A stretch of DNA of 46,752 bases from Ornithinibacillus scapharcae TW25. Its GTDB lineage: Bacteria > Bacillota > Bacilli > Bacillales > Amphibacillaceae. Below the pieces are notes generated by a model, which saw nothing but the letters and a program-made list of their open reading frames with translations, was not told the DNA's origin and did no database searches. The position numbers were made by a program, and so were the translations under genes. This document shows positions 1-8,859 of the stretch, piece by piece (the stretch's first letter is position 1; every line of letters starts with the position of its first letter). The DNA is taken from NCBI RefSeq assembly GCF_000190475.1, contig NZ_AEWH01000064.1, positions 1 through 46,752 on the forward strand, read 5' to 3'.

Positions 1-230
1 ATACAAATTAACTAATTCCATAAATATCATTTTACTTACTCTATCCTTTTGAGACTTTATTATTATGTGGTAAATAGTTAGTGTCCTTTGAAGTGTAAAA
101 CTGTTCTTTATACTATTATTTTGAGTAGCGAAAACAAATCTTATTGTTCCCTTGGAGTGTTTTATACTTTGCTGTAATTCCCCATATACTTTAAACCTAT
201 CCTACGACCTCTACGTTATATAGAAAAGAA
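1..230. other. Intergenic region, no gene seen
   Basis: This is AT-rich sequence with no open frame carrying a plausible ribosome site on either strand. It lies beyond the terminator of the Mg2+ exporter gene. I see no repeat, tRNA-like fold or clear promoter pair in it. Confidence 0.5.
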
Positions 231-258
231 AAAAGACAAACTTAATAGTTTGTCTTTT
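231..258 (-). terminator. Rho-independent terminator of the CNNM/CorC gene
   Basis: The arms at 231-241 and 248-258 form an 11-bp perfect stem around a 6-nt loop. On the minus strand it is followed by a U-rich tract. It lies just downstream of the stop codon of the exporter gene. Confidence 0.8.
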
Positions 259-304
259 AAGAATGTTATTATTGTAGTGTGTGAATACCTCTAAATTAAG
301 CAAG

Positions 305-1588
305 TTATATCTTAGTTATCCTAATTTTCTTGATTTGATAACCATCTATTTCTTTCACGATAAACTGATAACCATCTTGTTCCACTGTTGTACCTTTTTT
401 CGCTTCAACATTATGATTAATTACCCAACCAGCTATTGTATCCACTTCTTCTTCGTCTAAGTCAGTACCTAAATATTCATTTAACTCATATATTAATAAT
501 TTACCATCAACTAAAATTGAACCATTTTCTAATTCTTCAATCATTGGTGTCTCATGTGCATCAAATTCATCGCGGATGTCACCAACGATTTCCTCTAAGA
601 TATCTTCAACCGTAATTAAACCAGCTGTTCCACCATATTCATCCACTACAATAGCCATATGAATACGTTCTTTTTGCATACGTAACAATACTTGTTTAAT
701 TGGTGTTGATTCAGATACGTGTAATATCGGACGAATGTGTGGTTCGATTGACTCCGTTCCACTCGAAAGATGACCTGTAAAGAGTTCTTTAATATTTACC
801 AAACCAATAATGTGGTCCTTGTCACCATCTGCAACAGGATAACGTGTATATTGTCCATCACGGATAATATTCATATTGGTTTCATAACTATCTTCTTTAT
901 AGAAGCAAATCATTTCTGTTCGAGGTACCATAATCTCCCTTGCTATTCGTTCATCAAACTCAAAGATATTATTTACATAAGTCATTTCAGCTTTGTTGAT
1001 TTCACCGTTTTTATATGACTCAGATAAGATTAATCGGAGTTCTTCTTCTGTATGCGCTAATTCATGTTCCTTGACAGGCTTGAAGCCAAAAAGGCGAATT
1101 AATATTTGAGCAGAACCATTCAATAACCAAATGAACGGATACATGATTTTATGGAATATAATCAGAACTCTACCAAAATATAACGTCACAGCTTCCGCTT
1201 TTTGAATAGCTATCGTCTTAGGTGCTAGTTCCCCTACCACAACGTGTAAATACGTAACACTTAAAAAGGCAATTAAAAACGATAACATAGAACTAACGGT
1301 CTCGTTCAGTTCTAAATTTTCAAATACTGGATGTAACAATCTTTCAACTGTCGGTTCCCCTAACCAACCTAACCCTAAAGCAGTTACGGTAATACCTAAT
1401 TGACAGGCAGATAAATATGCATCCAGATTATCAACTAATTTCTTAGCATGAACCGCATGCCTATTCCCTTCCTCAATTAGTTGATCAATACGAGTAGAAC
1501 GAACCTTTACAATCGCGAATTCGGTTGCTACAAAGAATGCTGTAAGCATAATCAATATAGCAACCAAAATTAAGTTAACTATGTCCAA
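305..1588 (-). CDS. CNNM/CorC-type (hemolysin C-like) Mg2+ efflux membrane protein
   Basis: This 427-residue protein has the classic order of the CNNM/CorC family: an N-terminal DUF21 membrane domain (residues about 1-200, several hydrophobic segments, starting MDIVNLILVAILI), a CBS-pair (about 205-335, containing the MVPRTEM motif and VVDEYGGTAGLITVEDILEE) and a C-terminal CorC_HlyC domain. Members such as B. subtilis YhdP/MpfA export Mg2+ from the cytoplasm; a Mg2+ role here is inferred from the family. The start is TTG at 1586-1588: a TAA stop lies directly before it in the same frame, so no upstream extension is possible. A CAGGGA element lies seven bases before this TTG. A much stronger GGAGGTGA lies further upstream and serves an eight-codon leader frame instead. 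A promoter and a structured leader precede the gene. Confidence 0.9.
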   Translation of the reverse strand: MDIVNLILVAILIMLTAFFVATEFAIVKVRSTRIDQLIEEGNRHAVHAKKLVDNLDAYLSACQLGITVTALGLGWLGEPTVERLLHPVFENLELNETVSSMLSFLIAFLSVTYLHVVVGELAPKTIAIQKAEAVTLYFGRVLIIFHKIMYPFIWLLNGSAQILIRLFGFKPVKEHELAHTEEELRLILSESYKNGEINKAEMTYVNNIFEFDERIAREIMVPRTEMICFYKEDSYETNMNIIRDGQYTRYPVADGDKDHIIGLVNIKELFTGHLSSGTESIEPHIRPILHVSESTPIKQVLLRMQKERIHMAIVVDEYGGTAGLITVEDILEEIVGDIRDEFDAHETPMIEELENGSILVDGKLLIYELNEYLGTDLDEEEVDTIAGWVINHNVEAKKGTTVEQDGYQFIVKEIDGYQIKKIRITKI

Positions 1589-1615
1589 TTAATATCCCTG
1601 TATCATTAGATACAA
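1589..1615 (-). CDS. Eight-codon leader peptide upstream of the Mg2+ exporter
   Basis: A TTG codon at 1613-1615 sits five bases after a strong Shine-Dalgarno element, GGAGGTGA (complement of 1621-1628). The frame runs eight codons (reading M-Y-L-M-I-Q-G-Y if TTG initiates) and ends in TAA immediately followed, in the same frame, by the TTG start of the exporter. The best ribosome site of the transcript therefore drives the leader frame rather than the main gene. Translational coupling or leader-peptide control is inferred; translation of the leader is not shown. Confidence 0.5.
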   Translation of the reverse strand: MYLMIQGY

Positions 1616-1666
1616 GGACTTCACCTCCTGGTTTATAAAAGACTAAAATATTTATTCCGATCGTCT

Positions 1667-1757
1667 GGTAGATGATTCATCCCATAGGAAAAAAGAATCA
1701 TCTAACCCATTAACTTTGTATAAGCAAAAAATTACCTTCCCATCAGAATCACCTACC
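1667..1757 (-). promoter_or_regulatory. Candidate RNA switch in the exporter leader (two mutually exclusive stems)
   Basis: In the transcript, GGTAGGTGATTC (complement of 1746-1757) and a second copy, TTAGATGATTC (complement of 1695-1705), both precede GAATCATCTACC (complement of 1667-1678). The 3' element can pair with the first copy (12 bp with one G-U) or with the second (10 bp), but not with both. This is the layout of an attenuator or riboswitch. I could not match it to the M-box or yybP-ykoY consensus. Ligand and mechanism are unknown. Confidence 0.45.
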
Positions 1758-1768
1758 TCCCTACAATA

Positions 1769-1797
1769 ATTATATTCTATCTAAAACAATCAGTCTA
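1769..1797 (-). promoter_or_regulatory. Sigma-A-type promoter of the exporter gene
   Basis: The minus strand carries TAGACT (1792-1797), a 17-bp spacer and TATAAT (1769-1774). Transcription would start near 1762 and give a leader of roughly 150 nt containing the competing stems and the leader peptide. Confidence 0.6.
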
Positions 1798-1852
1798 CAA
1801 AATTATTTTTTTCAGGTATTTCATCTTTTTATGTCATGACACATACAATAGG

Positions 1853-2464
1853 ATGAAGGCTTGGACAAGGGTGGTTGAGAGTTTGATACAGAAGATATTG
1901 GCAGTTGTATTTGGAAGTCTTATGATTGGCATTGGGATTAACTATTTTGTTATTCCTCATCATCTCCTAGACGGCGGAATTATTGGACTTGGTTTATTAG
2001 GTAAATATGCTTTTGATTTACAACCTGGATTGACCATAATAATTTTAAGCATCCCACTATATCTTATTGCATTCTTTTATAATCGAAACTATTTTTATAA
2101 TGGTGTACATGGATTATTAGTCTCTTCTTTTTTTATAGACCTCTTTCGACCACTTTCCTATTTCTCTGTATTCCCCATTTTCCTTAGTAGTTTAAGTGGT
2201 GGAATTGTCATTGGCATCGGGATAAGTATCATGCTCATCAATAATATAAGTGCGGGTGGGTCTGATTTATTAGCATTAATACTTTCCAAAATTACCTCGA
2301 TTAATGTAGGTATATTCATTCTCAGCTTTGATAGCATCGTCATCTTAACAGGAGCGTTAGTCATTCCAGAGGCGACGGTCTTATATTCTGCGATATTAGT
2401 TGGTGCAGTCGGTTTAACTGCTTTTGTAGTTACCGGTATATTAAAACCAATTATGAAAGAATAG
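1853..2464 (+). CDS. YitT family membrane protein lacking the C-terminal DUF2179 domain
   Basis: This 203-residue protein is almost entirely hydrophobic with about five membrane segments. It begins with the typical YitT opening (GSLMIGIGINYFVIPHHLLDGGIIGLGLL) and contains the NNISAGGSDLLALILSK motif. Family members are usually about 280-290 residues with a cytoplasmic DUF2179 domain at the end; here the protein stops after the membrane part. The start is uncertain: the ATG at 1853 has only a weak AGG directly before it. The gene is isolated, divergent from the Mg2+ exporter and convergent with the cwlO-like gene, sharing a bidirectional hairpin. Function is unknown; a transporter-like role is a family-level guess. 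Confidence 0.75.
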   Translation: MKAWTRVVESLIQKILAVVFGSLMIGIGINYFVIPHHLLDGGIIGLGLLGKYAFDLQPGLTIIILSIPLYLIAFFYNRNYFYNGVHGLLVSSFFIDLFRPLSYFSVFPIFLSSLSGGIVIGIGISIMLINNISAGGSDLLALILSKITSINVGIFILSFDSIVILTGALVIPEATVLYSAILVGAVGLTAFVVTGILKPIMKE

Positions 2465-2490
2465 AAAATGGTCTTGCTGCTTTTAAAAAA

Positions 2491-2528
2491 CAAAAATGGT
2501 TGGACACTTATTATAAGATATCCAACCA
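2491..2528. terminator. Bidirectional terminator between the YitT and cwlO-like genes
   Basis: TGGTTGGA (2497-2504) pairs with TCCAACCA (2521-2528), an 8-bp stem. On the minus strand it is followed by TTTTTGTTTTTT, so it best terminates the cwlO-like gene; it also ends the convergent YitT transcript. Confidence 0.75.
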
Positions 2529-2543
2529 CTTATACATTTTTAA

Positions 2544-3752
2544 TTATTGAACTACTCTTCTTACATGACCACTAAAGTGGTTTTTCCAGTAACCAGAAGT
2601 CATATTGGCAACAGCTAATCCTGTTGTGTTTTGAGCACCAATAAAGTTACCGTTTCCTACATAAATACCTACATGACCATTTTTCTTGTACGTATCAAAG
2701 AACACCAAGTCCCCTGGTCTAATGTCACTATAGGAAACTTTTGTTCCAGAATACTGCATCGAAGCTGTACTAGATGGTAATGATACACCAGCTTGTCCAT
2801 ATGCCCATGAAACGAATCCTGAACAGTCGAACCCACCAGGTCCTTTACCAGCCCAAACATAAGGAGTTCCTATATGTGGATAACCTGCATTAATAGCTGT
2901 TTGAACGGCACTACCCGATGCAACAGGAGCACTTTGGCTTCCTTTGCTTAGTTGAGTAAGGTTATTCGTTGATTTAGAACTATTACTATTGCTGTTTCCT
3001 TGATAAGCAACAGGGTTTGAAATAGTACGTTTTGCTGCAAGTTGACGATTAACCTGTGCCTCGATTGCCGCTAGTGATTTTTCTTCTAATTGTAATTCAT
3101 TAATTTTAGCTTGAAGGTTTTTCTCTTTACTATTTAATTCTTTTTTCTTCGCTTCGTTTTCCTCTTTTTGAGCTACAATTGTTGCTTGCATCCCTTTAAG
3201 CTCTGTCTGAAGATTAGATAATTCATCAAGTTTATCTGCTACCTTAACTTTGTCTTCCTCAAGTTGATTTACAAGGTCAGCATCTGATGAAGTAATTTTA
3301 TTTACAGCCGTTACACGACTAATAAAATCTGAAAAGCTAGTAGAACCGAAAATGACATCTAAGAAGCCAATATTACCACCATTTTTCTGATAGTTGACCA
3401 TTCGATTACTTAAAATATCATAGCGCTTCTCAATCTCTTTTTCTAACTCAGCGATTTCTTTTTCTGTTGTTTTAATTTGATTGTTGGTATCATCAATCAT
3501 CTTTTGGTTTGATTTTAACGCTTCTTCGACTTTTTTAATCTCGTCATTTAATTCTTCCAGTTCGATCAAGACATCTGCAACTTCTGCTTCTGCTTTTGAT
3601 AATTTATCTTTAATTTCTGTGCGCTCATCTTGAATTTGTGCTTGTCTATTTGTTAAATCATTAGTTGTCTCTGCATGTACTGTATCAATAGCAAAATTAC
3701 TGGCGAAACCTATTACTGTAACAGTGGCAATTGTAACGAAAGACTTCTTCAC
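2544..3752 (-). CDS. cwlO: CwlO-like peptidoglycan DL-endopeptidase (NlpC/P60, C40)
   Basis: This secreted hydrolase is predicted to cut the D-Glu-meso-DAP bond of stem peptides during elongation. It has a signal peptide (hydrophobic VTIATVTVIGFASNFAI, cut after VHAETT-like sequence), a long coiled coil (about 25-245) containing GFLDVIFGSTSFSDFISR as in B. subtilis CwlO, a Ser/Asn linker and a C-terminal NlpC/P60 domain. The catalytic Cys lies in FDCSGFVSWAYG and the His in NGHVGIYVGNG; the protein ends in VRRVVQ like CwlO. I chose the GTG at 3750-3752 as start because GGGGAAAG lies just before it; an ATG eight codons upstream has no ribosome site. In B. subtilis CwlO is controlled by WalR and activated by FtsEX. 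The length of about 402 is shorter than CwlO (473), through a shorter linker. Confidence 0.88.
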   Translation of the reverse strand: MKKSFVTIATVTVIGFASNFAIDTVHAETTNDLTNRQAQIQDERTEIKDKLSKAEAEVADVLIELEELNDEIKKVEEALKSNQKMIDDTNNQIKTTEKEIAELEKEIEKRYDILSNRMVNYQKNGGNIGFLDVIFGSTSFSDFISRVTAVNKITSSDADLVNQLEEDKVKVADKLDELSNLQTELKGMQATIVAQKEENEAKKKELNSKEKNLQAKINELQLEEKSLAAIEAQVNRQLAAKRTISNPVAYQGNSNSNSSKSTNNLTQLSKGSQSAPVASGSAVQTAINAGYPHIGTPYVWAGKGPGGFDCSGFVSWAYGQAGVSLPSSTASMQYSGTKVSYSDIRPGDLVFFDTYKKNGHVGIYVGNGNFIGAQNTTGLAVANMTSGYWKNHFSGHVRRVVQ

Positions 3753-3844
3753 TTTCTTTCCCCGCTTTCCCGACATTCTACTAAACTACTAAGTCAATCT
3801 ATGTAAATTGTCTATCAAATCTATTACTTTAGTCATAAAGAAGT

Positions 3845-3890
3845 ATAGCATCATTTAATTTCACTAGTATTATTGTTTTGTTACAAATAG
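3845..3890 (-). promoter_or_regulatory. Probable cwlO promoter with WalR-like half-sites
   Basis: The minus strand shows a good -10 (TATACT, about 3845-3850) with a poor -35, as expected for an activated promoter. Just upstream is TGTAAC-N5-AATAAT, which partly fits the WalR box (TGTWAH-N5-TGTWAH). Only the first half-site is strong, so WalR control is a weak inference. Confidence 0.35.
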
Positions 3891-3927
3891 ATTTCAAAGT
3901 TTATTAGTAGGTACTAATTACAGGGGT

Positions 3928-3967
3928 AAAAAGAAAGGGATAAACCCTAGATGAAAGGGTTCATCCC
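3928..3967 (-). terminator. Terminator of the aceBA operon
   Basis: A 12-bp stem (arms 3937-3948 and 3956-3967, one G-U pair) is followed on the minus strand by TTTCTTTTT. It lies directly after the aceA stop codon. Confidence 0.85.
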
Positions 3968-3973
3968 AGCATT

Positions 3974-5245
3974 TTAAAATTGAGCCTCTTCTGTTGAGCC
4001 TTTGAGAGCTACGGTAGAGGAATTTCCCCCTGATATAACCTGTGCTACTTCATCAAAGTATCCTGTACCAACTTCACGTTGATGTCTAGTTGCCGAGTAT
4101 CCATATTTTTCACTTGCAAACTCATTTTGTTGGAGTTTTGAATATGCTACCATTCCACTTTCTTTATATCTTCTAGCTAGCTCGAACATACTATAATTGA
4201 GCGCATGGAAACCTGCCAATGTTACAAATTGGAACTTGTAACCCATCTCCGCTAACTCATCCTGAAAACTAGCAATTTCTTTATCTGATAGTTTTTGTCT
4301 CCAATTGAATGACGGGGAACAATTATACGCTAAGATTTTATTCGGATACTTTTCATGTATCGCGTGCGCAAATTCTCTAGCTTCCTCAATATTCGGTTCC
4401 GATGTCTCACACCAAATCAAATCTGCATATGGTGCATACGAGAGACCTCGGGCGATTGCCTGTTCCATTCCTGGCACCGTTCTAAAAAAACCTTCAGCTG
4501 TCCGTTCTCCTGTAATGAATTCTGCATCAGCAGGATCATAATCGCTAGTAATTAGATCGGCCGCATTCGCATCTGTTCTAGCAATAATTAAAGTCGGTGT
4601 GCCCATTACATCTGCAGCGAACCGTGCTGCTATTAAATTTCTCACCGCTGTCTGTGTAGGTAATAATACCTTGCCACCTAAATGGCCACACTTTTTTTCA
4701 GAAGATAATTGATCCTCAAAATGCACAGCGGAGGCACCAGCCTCAATCATTGATTTCATCAATTCAAATACATTTAATTGTCCACCAAAACCAGCTTCTG
4801 CATCGGCAATAATTGGTACAAACCAGTCAATGTCCTCTTTTCCTTCTGAGTAATGAATTTGGTCTGCTCGTCGTAGTGCTTGATTCATTCTTTTCACTAC
4901 AGTTGGTACACTGTTCACTGGATAAAGGCTCTGATCTGGATACATTTCCCCAGCAAGATTGGCATCCGCTGCCACCTGCCACCCACTCAAATATATTGCC
5001 TCAAGGCCTGCTTTTACTTGTTGAATTGCTTGATTCCCTGTCAAAGCCCCTAAAGCTCTAACATACGAATCACTGTTCACCATTTCCCATAATTTCTCTG
5101 CACCACGAGTCGCTAATGTATATTCTATATCAATGGAACCACGTAACCGAATGACATCTTCTGCTGAATACGGTCTCTCGATTCCCTCCCATCTCCAATT
5201 CTCTTCCCAATCGTTCATTAATTTTTGAATACGTAAATCCTCCAC
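3974..5245 (-). CDS. aceA: Isocitrate lyase
   Basis: Splits isocitrate into glyoxylate and succinate, the first step of the glyoxylate shunt. The family signature [14 protein letters not shown] with the catalytic Cys is present, along with [12 protein letters not shown] and the C-terminal region that binds substrate. Length is about 424 residues, normal for bacterial enzymes. The frame is open to a TTG at 5266, but the likely start is the GTG at 5243-5245: GAGGGGAG lies eight bases before it, inside the last codons of aceB. The GTG begins one base after the aceB stop, so the two genes are translationally linked. Induction during growth on acetate or fatty acids is family knowledge; no regulator site is evident. 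Confidence 0.95.
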   Translation of the reverse strand: MEDLRIQKLMNDWEENWRWEGIERPYSAEDVIRLRGSIDIEYTLATRGAEKLWEMVNSDSYVRALGALTGNQAIQQVKAGLEAIYLSGWQVAADANLAGEMYPDQSLYPVNSVPTVVKRMNQALRRADQIHYSEGKEDIDWFVPIIADAEAGFGGQLNVFELMKSMIEAGASAVHFEDQLSSEKKCGHLGGKVLLPTQTAVRNLIAARFAADVMGTPTLIIARTDANAADLITSDYDPADAEFITGERTAEGFFRTVPGMEQAIARGLSYAPYADLIWCETSEPNIEEAREFAHAIHEKYPNKILAYNCSPSFNWRQKLSDKEIASFQDELAEMGYKFQFVTLAGFHALNYSMFELARRYKESGMVAYSKLQQNEFASEKYGYSATRHQREVGTGYFDEVAQVISGGNSSTVALKGSTEEAQF

Positions 5246-5246
5246 A

Positions 5247-6839
5247 TTATCTGCTCCCCTCGCCAATTAATGTTTGATATGCCGGTATGGTTAAAAAATC
5301 GATAAACGTGTCACTAAAAACTAACTCTTTGAAGATATCACTCGCTGTTTCAAGTTGAGAAAGACTGAGCATTCCTTTTTCAACTTGCTGCGCTATACGG
5401 ATTACTTCATCCTTAATTACCTGCTCCACCAGTTGAATCGTTATTTCGGTACCATTGTCTAATTTTCCTTCTGGGTGCTTTATCCATTGCCAAACTTGGG
5501 CCCTTGAAATTTCAGCAGTAGCAACATCCTCCATGAGATTATTAATTGGTACTGCCCCCTTACCAGCCAACCACCAAGCAATATACTCAATCCCAACACC
5601 TACATTTACACGTAATCCCTCTTCCGTTATGTTACCTTTTGGAATAACTAATAAGTCTTTAGTCGTTATCCCAATATCCAACATTTTATCCATTTGATTA
5701 GGAGTCTTCATATGGTCATCAAACACTTTCTTAACAAGTGAAACCATACCCGGATGGGCGACCCAAGTACCATCATGCCCACAACGTACTTCTCTTACCT
5801 TGTCATTCCGCACCTTTTCGAAAGCTTCTCTGTTTGCTTCGTCATTGTATTTGACAGGAATATGAGCTGCCATGCCTCCGATTGCGGGTGCATTTCGCTT
5901 ATGACACGTTTCAATGACAAGTAAAGAATAAGCTTGCATAAATGGTGTCTCCATCGTTACTTGAGAACGATTAGGTAGGATAACATCCTTCCTATGTTGG
6001 AACTTTTTAATAAAGCTAAAGATATAATCCCATCTACCACAGTTTAGCCCTGACGAATGATCTTTTAATTCAAATAATATTTCATCCATTTCAAAGGCAG
6101 CCGTTATGGTTTCGATTAGTACAGTTGCTTTAATGGTTCCTGTAGGAATGCCTAACCATTCTTGTGCAAATAGAAATACATCGTTCCACAGTCTCGCCTC
6201 CGTATGATGCTCGAGCTTTGGTAGATAAAAATATGGCCCACTTCCATTTTCAATTAATTGCGTTGCATTATGATAAAAATATAATCCGAAATCTACCAAA
6301 CTTGCTGACATCGGTTCACCAAATAGATAAAGATGCATTTCTTCCAAATGCCAACCTCTGGGACGTACAACGAGAACGGCCGTATTTTCGTTCAGATTAT
6401 AGAATCTTCCATTCTCCCCAACAAAATCAATCTCTCTCCGTATTGCATCCTTTAGATTGCGTTGTCCTTGTATCATATTTTCCCAGGTTGGAGAAGAGGC
6501 ATCCTCAAAGTCTGCCATAAAGATATTTGCCCCTGAATTCAATGCATGAATAATCATCTTCCGTTCAACAGGACCAGTTATTTCAACTCTTCTATCCAGT
6601 AAGTCTTCTGGTAAAGATGCAATGATCCAATCGCCATTACGAATGTCCTCGGTATCTTTTCGAAAACCAAGCTTATATCCACTATTTAATTTTTCCTGAA
6701 AGCTTCTCCTATCATCTAATAATGCCAACCTTTTGGCATTAAACCGGCTATGCAATTCCATTAGAAAGTCCAATGCACCCTCTGTTAAAACCTCCTCTTG
6801 TTTGGAAATGTATTTCGAGCAAGATACAACATTACCCAT
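5247..6839 (-). CDS. aceB: Malate synthase A
   Basis: Condenses glyoxylate with acetyl-CoA to form malate, completing the glyoxylate shunt. It has 530 residues, the usual length of the AceB type. Recognisable blocks are [73 protein letters not shown] and [10 protein letters not shown]. The ATG at 6839 is preceded by AAAGGGGG. It is the first gene of a two-gene operon with aceA. The upstream region holds a short dyad, TTGTATAACAA (6884-6894), that might be an operator. Confidence 0.95.
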   Translation of the reverse strand: MGNVVSCSKYISKQEEVLTEGALDFLMELHSRFNAKRLALLDDRRSFQEKLNSGYKLGFRKDTEDIRNGDWIIASLPEDLLDRRVEITGPVERKMIIHALNSGANIFMADFEDASSPTWENMIQGQRNLKDAIRREIDFVGENGRFYNLNENTAVLVVRPRGWHLEEMHLYLFGEPMSASLVDFGLYFYHNATQLIENGSGPYFYLPKLEHHTEARLWNDVFLFAQEWLGIPTGTIKATVLIETITAAFEMDEILFELKDHSSGLNCGRWDYIFSFIKKFQHRKDVILPNRSQVTMETPFMQAYSLLVIETCHKRNAPAIGGMAAHIPVKYNDEANREAFEKVRNDKVREVRCGHDGTWVAHPGMVSLVKKVFDDHMKTPNQMDKMLDIGITTKDLLVIPKGNITEEGLRVNVGVGIEYIAWWLAGKGAVPINNLMEDVATAEISRAQVWQWIKHPEGKLDNGTEITIQLVEQVIKDEVIRIAQQVEKGMLSLSQLETASDIFKELVFSDTFIDFLTIPAYQTLIGEGSR

Positions 6840-6908
6840 GGAATCCCCCTTTGTTATATTACATATTTATGTTTTATTAACTGTTGTATAACAATATGCA
6901 CAAAAAAA

Positions 6909-7010
6909 TTATTCTGCTTTTTTGGATAAACAATAATCACATTCGAGAGTAAAATCTAGGTTTTCAACATAATTTCCACATTCCGGGCAACACACTTCTT
7001 TCTGAGACAT
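6909..7010 (-). CDS. Small Cys-rich zinc-ribbon-like protein (YhfH-like)
   Basis: This 33-residue protein has four cysteines in two pairs (CPECG near the start, CDYC near the end), the spacing of a minimal zinc ribbon, plus one extra Cys. It resembles the YhfH type of small Bacillaceae proteins. The ATG at 7008-7010 is preceded by AAGGTGG at seven bases, good evidence for translation. It sits alone upstream of the glyoxylate operon on the same strand. Function is unknown; metal binding is inferred from the cysteines. Confidence 0.65.
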   Translation of the reverse strand: MSQKEVCCPECGNYVENLDFTLECDYCLSKKAE

Positions 7011-7118
7011 AGGCACACCACCTTATATATAACAGTAATAGCATTTCCAAAGTTGTTATGATACACATTATGCATCTCCCATCAATTTGATACTCATTTT
7101 TTTTCTTACATTACAAAA

Positions 7119-7152
7119 GACCGAGCTGTTATTCCTGAATAACAGCTCGGTC
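7119..7152 (-). terminator. Strong terminator downstream of uppP
   Basis: A perfect 15-bp inverted repeat (7119-7133 with 7138-7152) has a 4-nt loop and a TTTT tail on the minus strand. Confidence 0.9.
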
Positions 7153-7173
7153 TCTTCGTTACAAGTATCTTCT

Positions 7174-8007
7174 TTATAGGAAGAAAACAAAAATGATGAC
7201 AACCAACACAATTCGATAAACCGCAAATGGTGTTAACTTAATTCTATCAATAAGCTTCAAGAAAAATTTAATAGAAATCAAAGCAAAGATAAATGCACTA
7301 ACAAACCCAGCGATAAAGAATGCTAATGCATCCATTTCAAAGTACTGCCAGTTTTTTAATAAAGATAGGAAGCTAGCACCCGCCATAATGGGTACTGCCA
7401 TAATAAACGTAAAATCAGCAGCTGCTCGATGGCTCATCCCCATTAATACACCACCAGAAATGGTCGCTCCTGATCTAGAAAATCCTGGCCATAGTGAGAA
7501 ACATTGGATTAAACCGACACTTAATGCCTGTTTATAAGTAATTTCATCTACTGTTCTAGCTTGTGGTGTTTTCGATGCATAGCGGTCCGCTACAATCATT
7601 AAAATTGCACCTAATAATAAACCGATAAGTACTGTTTCTGTTGAAAATAAATATTCATCAATAAAATCTTCAAATAAGACGCCAAACACACCTGCTGGAA
7701 TTAACCCAACAATTACTTGTGTTAATTTTAAACGTTCTTTTCTTGGTTCCGCATTTTTATTAAGATATCGATTTAATCCTAATAAATCTACAAAACGTTT
7801 CCAGAACACTACGACAACAGCTAGTATAGACCCCAACTGAATTACGATTTTAAATGTATTCGCTGGATATTTCCCTAAAAACTCCTCTGATTTAAGCCAC
7901 ATATCATCAACAATAATCATATGCCCGGTTGAAGATACCGGAGCAAATTCCGTTAATCCTTCCACTAAACCTAGGATTAGCGCTTTTAAGATTTCGATAA
8001 AGTCCAT
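7174..8007 (-). CDS. uppP: Undecaprenyl-diphosphate phosphatase (UppP/BacA)
   Basis: This integral membrane enzyme removes a phosphate from undecaprenyl pyrophosphate so that the lipid carrier can be reused for cell-wall synthesis; it also gives bacitracin tolerance. Both family signatures are present: GLVEGLTEFAPVSSTGHM near the N-terminus and LWPGFSRSGATISGG around residues 160-175. It has 277 residues and about eight hydrophobic segments. The ATG at 8007 follows GAAGGGGAATTAAC. It lies 13 bases downstream of a DedA gene on the same strand; both families act on the C55 lipid carrier. Confidence 0.95.
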   Translation of the reverse strand: MDFIEILKALILGLVEGLTEFAPVSSTGHMIIVDDMWLKSEEFLGKYPANTFKIVIQLGSILAVVVVFWKRFVDLLGLNRYLNKNAEPRKERLKLTQVIVGLIPAGVFGVLFEDFIDEYLFSTETVLIGLLLGAILMIVADRYASKTPQARTVDEITYKQALSVGLIQCFSLWPGFSRSGATISGGVLMGMSHRAAADFTFIMAVPIMAGASFLSLLKNWQYFEMDALAFFIAGFVSAFIFALISIKFFLKLIDRIKLTPFAVYRIVLVVIIFVFFL

Positions 8008-8020
8008 GTTAATTCCCCTT

Positions 8021-8629
8021 CTATTTTCGTATCCTCTTTCGTATAAAGAGAACTGCTACTACAACAATTCCGATGGCAATAAGCCCATAAGTGATTGTTG
8101 AGTACATATCCATAAATTCTAGTATAGAACTCCAATTTTCACCAAGTACCACACCAATCATGATAAGAATGACATTCCAAATCAACGTCCCGATTAAGGT
8201 AAATAGTAAAAATAAGGTAAAGTTCATGTTCGACATACCAGCAGGTACTGAAATCAAACTACGTATTAAAGGTACCATTCTACAAAATAGCACGGTCCAA
8301 TAACCATACCTATCAAACCACTTATCTGCTTTATGAATATCTTCTTTTTTAATTCGTATGATATGGCCCCATCTGTCGACAATTTTTTCTAATCGTTCAA
8401 CATCAATTAATAAGCCAATTCCATATAATATGATGGCACCTAAAACTGAACCACATGTTGCAGTAATGATAACCCCTGTCACTGTAAGATCAGAATAAGT
8501 TGTCATAAATCCACCAAAAGGAAGTACGATTTCCGATGGGATGGGAGGAAATACATTCTCTAAAGCCATCATAAAGAAAATTCCTACATAGCCAAATTGC
8601 TCCATAATATTCGTTATCCACTCTTGCAT
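8021..8629 (-). CDS. DedA family membrane protein, possible undecaprenyl-phosphate translocase
   Basis: This 203-residue protein has the DedA (SNARE-associated/VTT) pattern: re-entrant-like ALENVFPPIPSEIVLPFGGF near residues 20-45, the FCRMVPLIRSLISVPAGMS block near 125-145, and several C-terminal hydrophobic segments. The start is the ATG at 8627-8629 with GGAGG seven bases upstream; the frame extends 11 codons further without a ribosome site. DedA proteins such as UptA flip undecaprenyl phosphate across the membrane. The adjacent uppP, in apparent operon, makes a carrier-recycling role attractive, but that is inference. Confidence 0.85.
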   Translation of the reverse strand: MQEWITNIMEQFGYVGIFFMMALENVFPPIPSEIVLPFGGFMTTYSDLTVTGVIITATCGSVLGAIILYGIGLLIDVERLEKIVDRWGHIIRIKKEDIHKADKWFDRYGYWTVLFCRMVPLIRSLISVPAGMSNMNFTLFLLFTLIGTLIWNVILIMIGVVLGENWSSILEFMDMYSTITYGLIAIGIVVVAVLFIRKRIRK

Positions 8630-8859
8630 GTTAATCCTCCATTGATGCATAAGGTGTTTCATACATCATAATAGTATGTCCATAATAAATATAATCGACT
8701 ACTGATATTTTTATGCACATTTTACTATAGCTCAAACATTTGCATTTCGTCCATAGGAAACACGATTCTATGTAAATTGAAATAAATCGGTAAAATTTCA
8801 GACTAATTTGCAACTCTATTTCTACCCCTAAAATTAATTTATTATATCCCAATAAAGTA

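Noticed and set aside
1667-1757. The exporter leader as an M-box or yybP-ykoY riboswitch
   Set aside because: I could not find the conserved cores of either class; only the competing repeats are clear.
6164-6520. A 118-codon plus-strand frame opposite aceB
   Set aside because: It lies wholly within the well-supported malate synthase gene on the other strand and lacks a recognisable domain.
8631-8852. A 73-codon minus-strand frame upstream of the DedA gene
   Set aside because: It has no good ribosome site and no recognisable features; the region more likely holds the promoter of the DedA-uppP operon.
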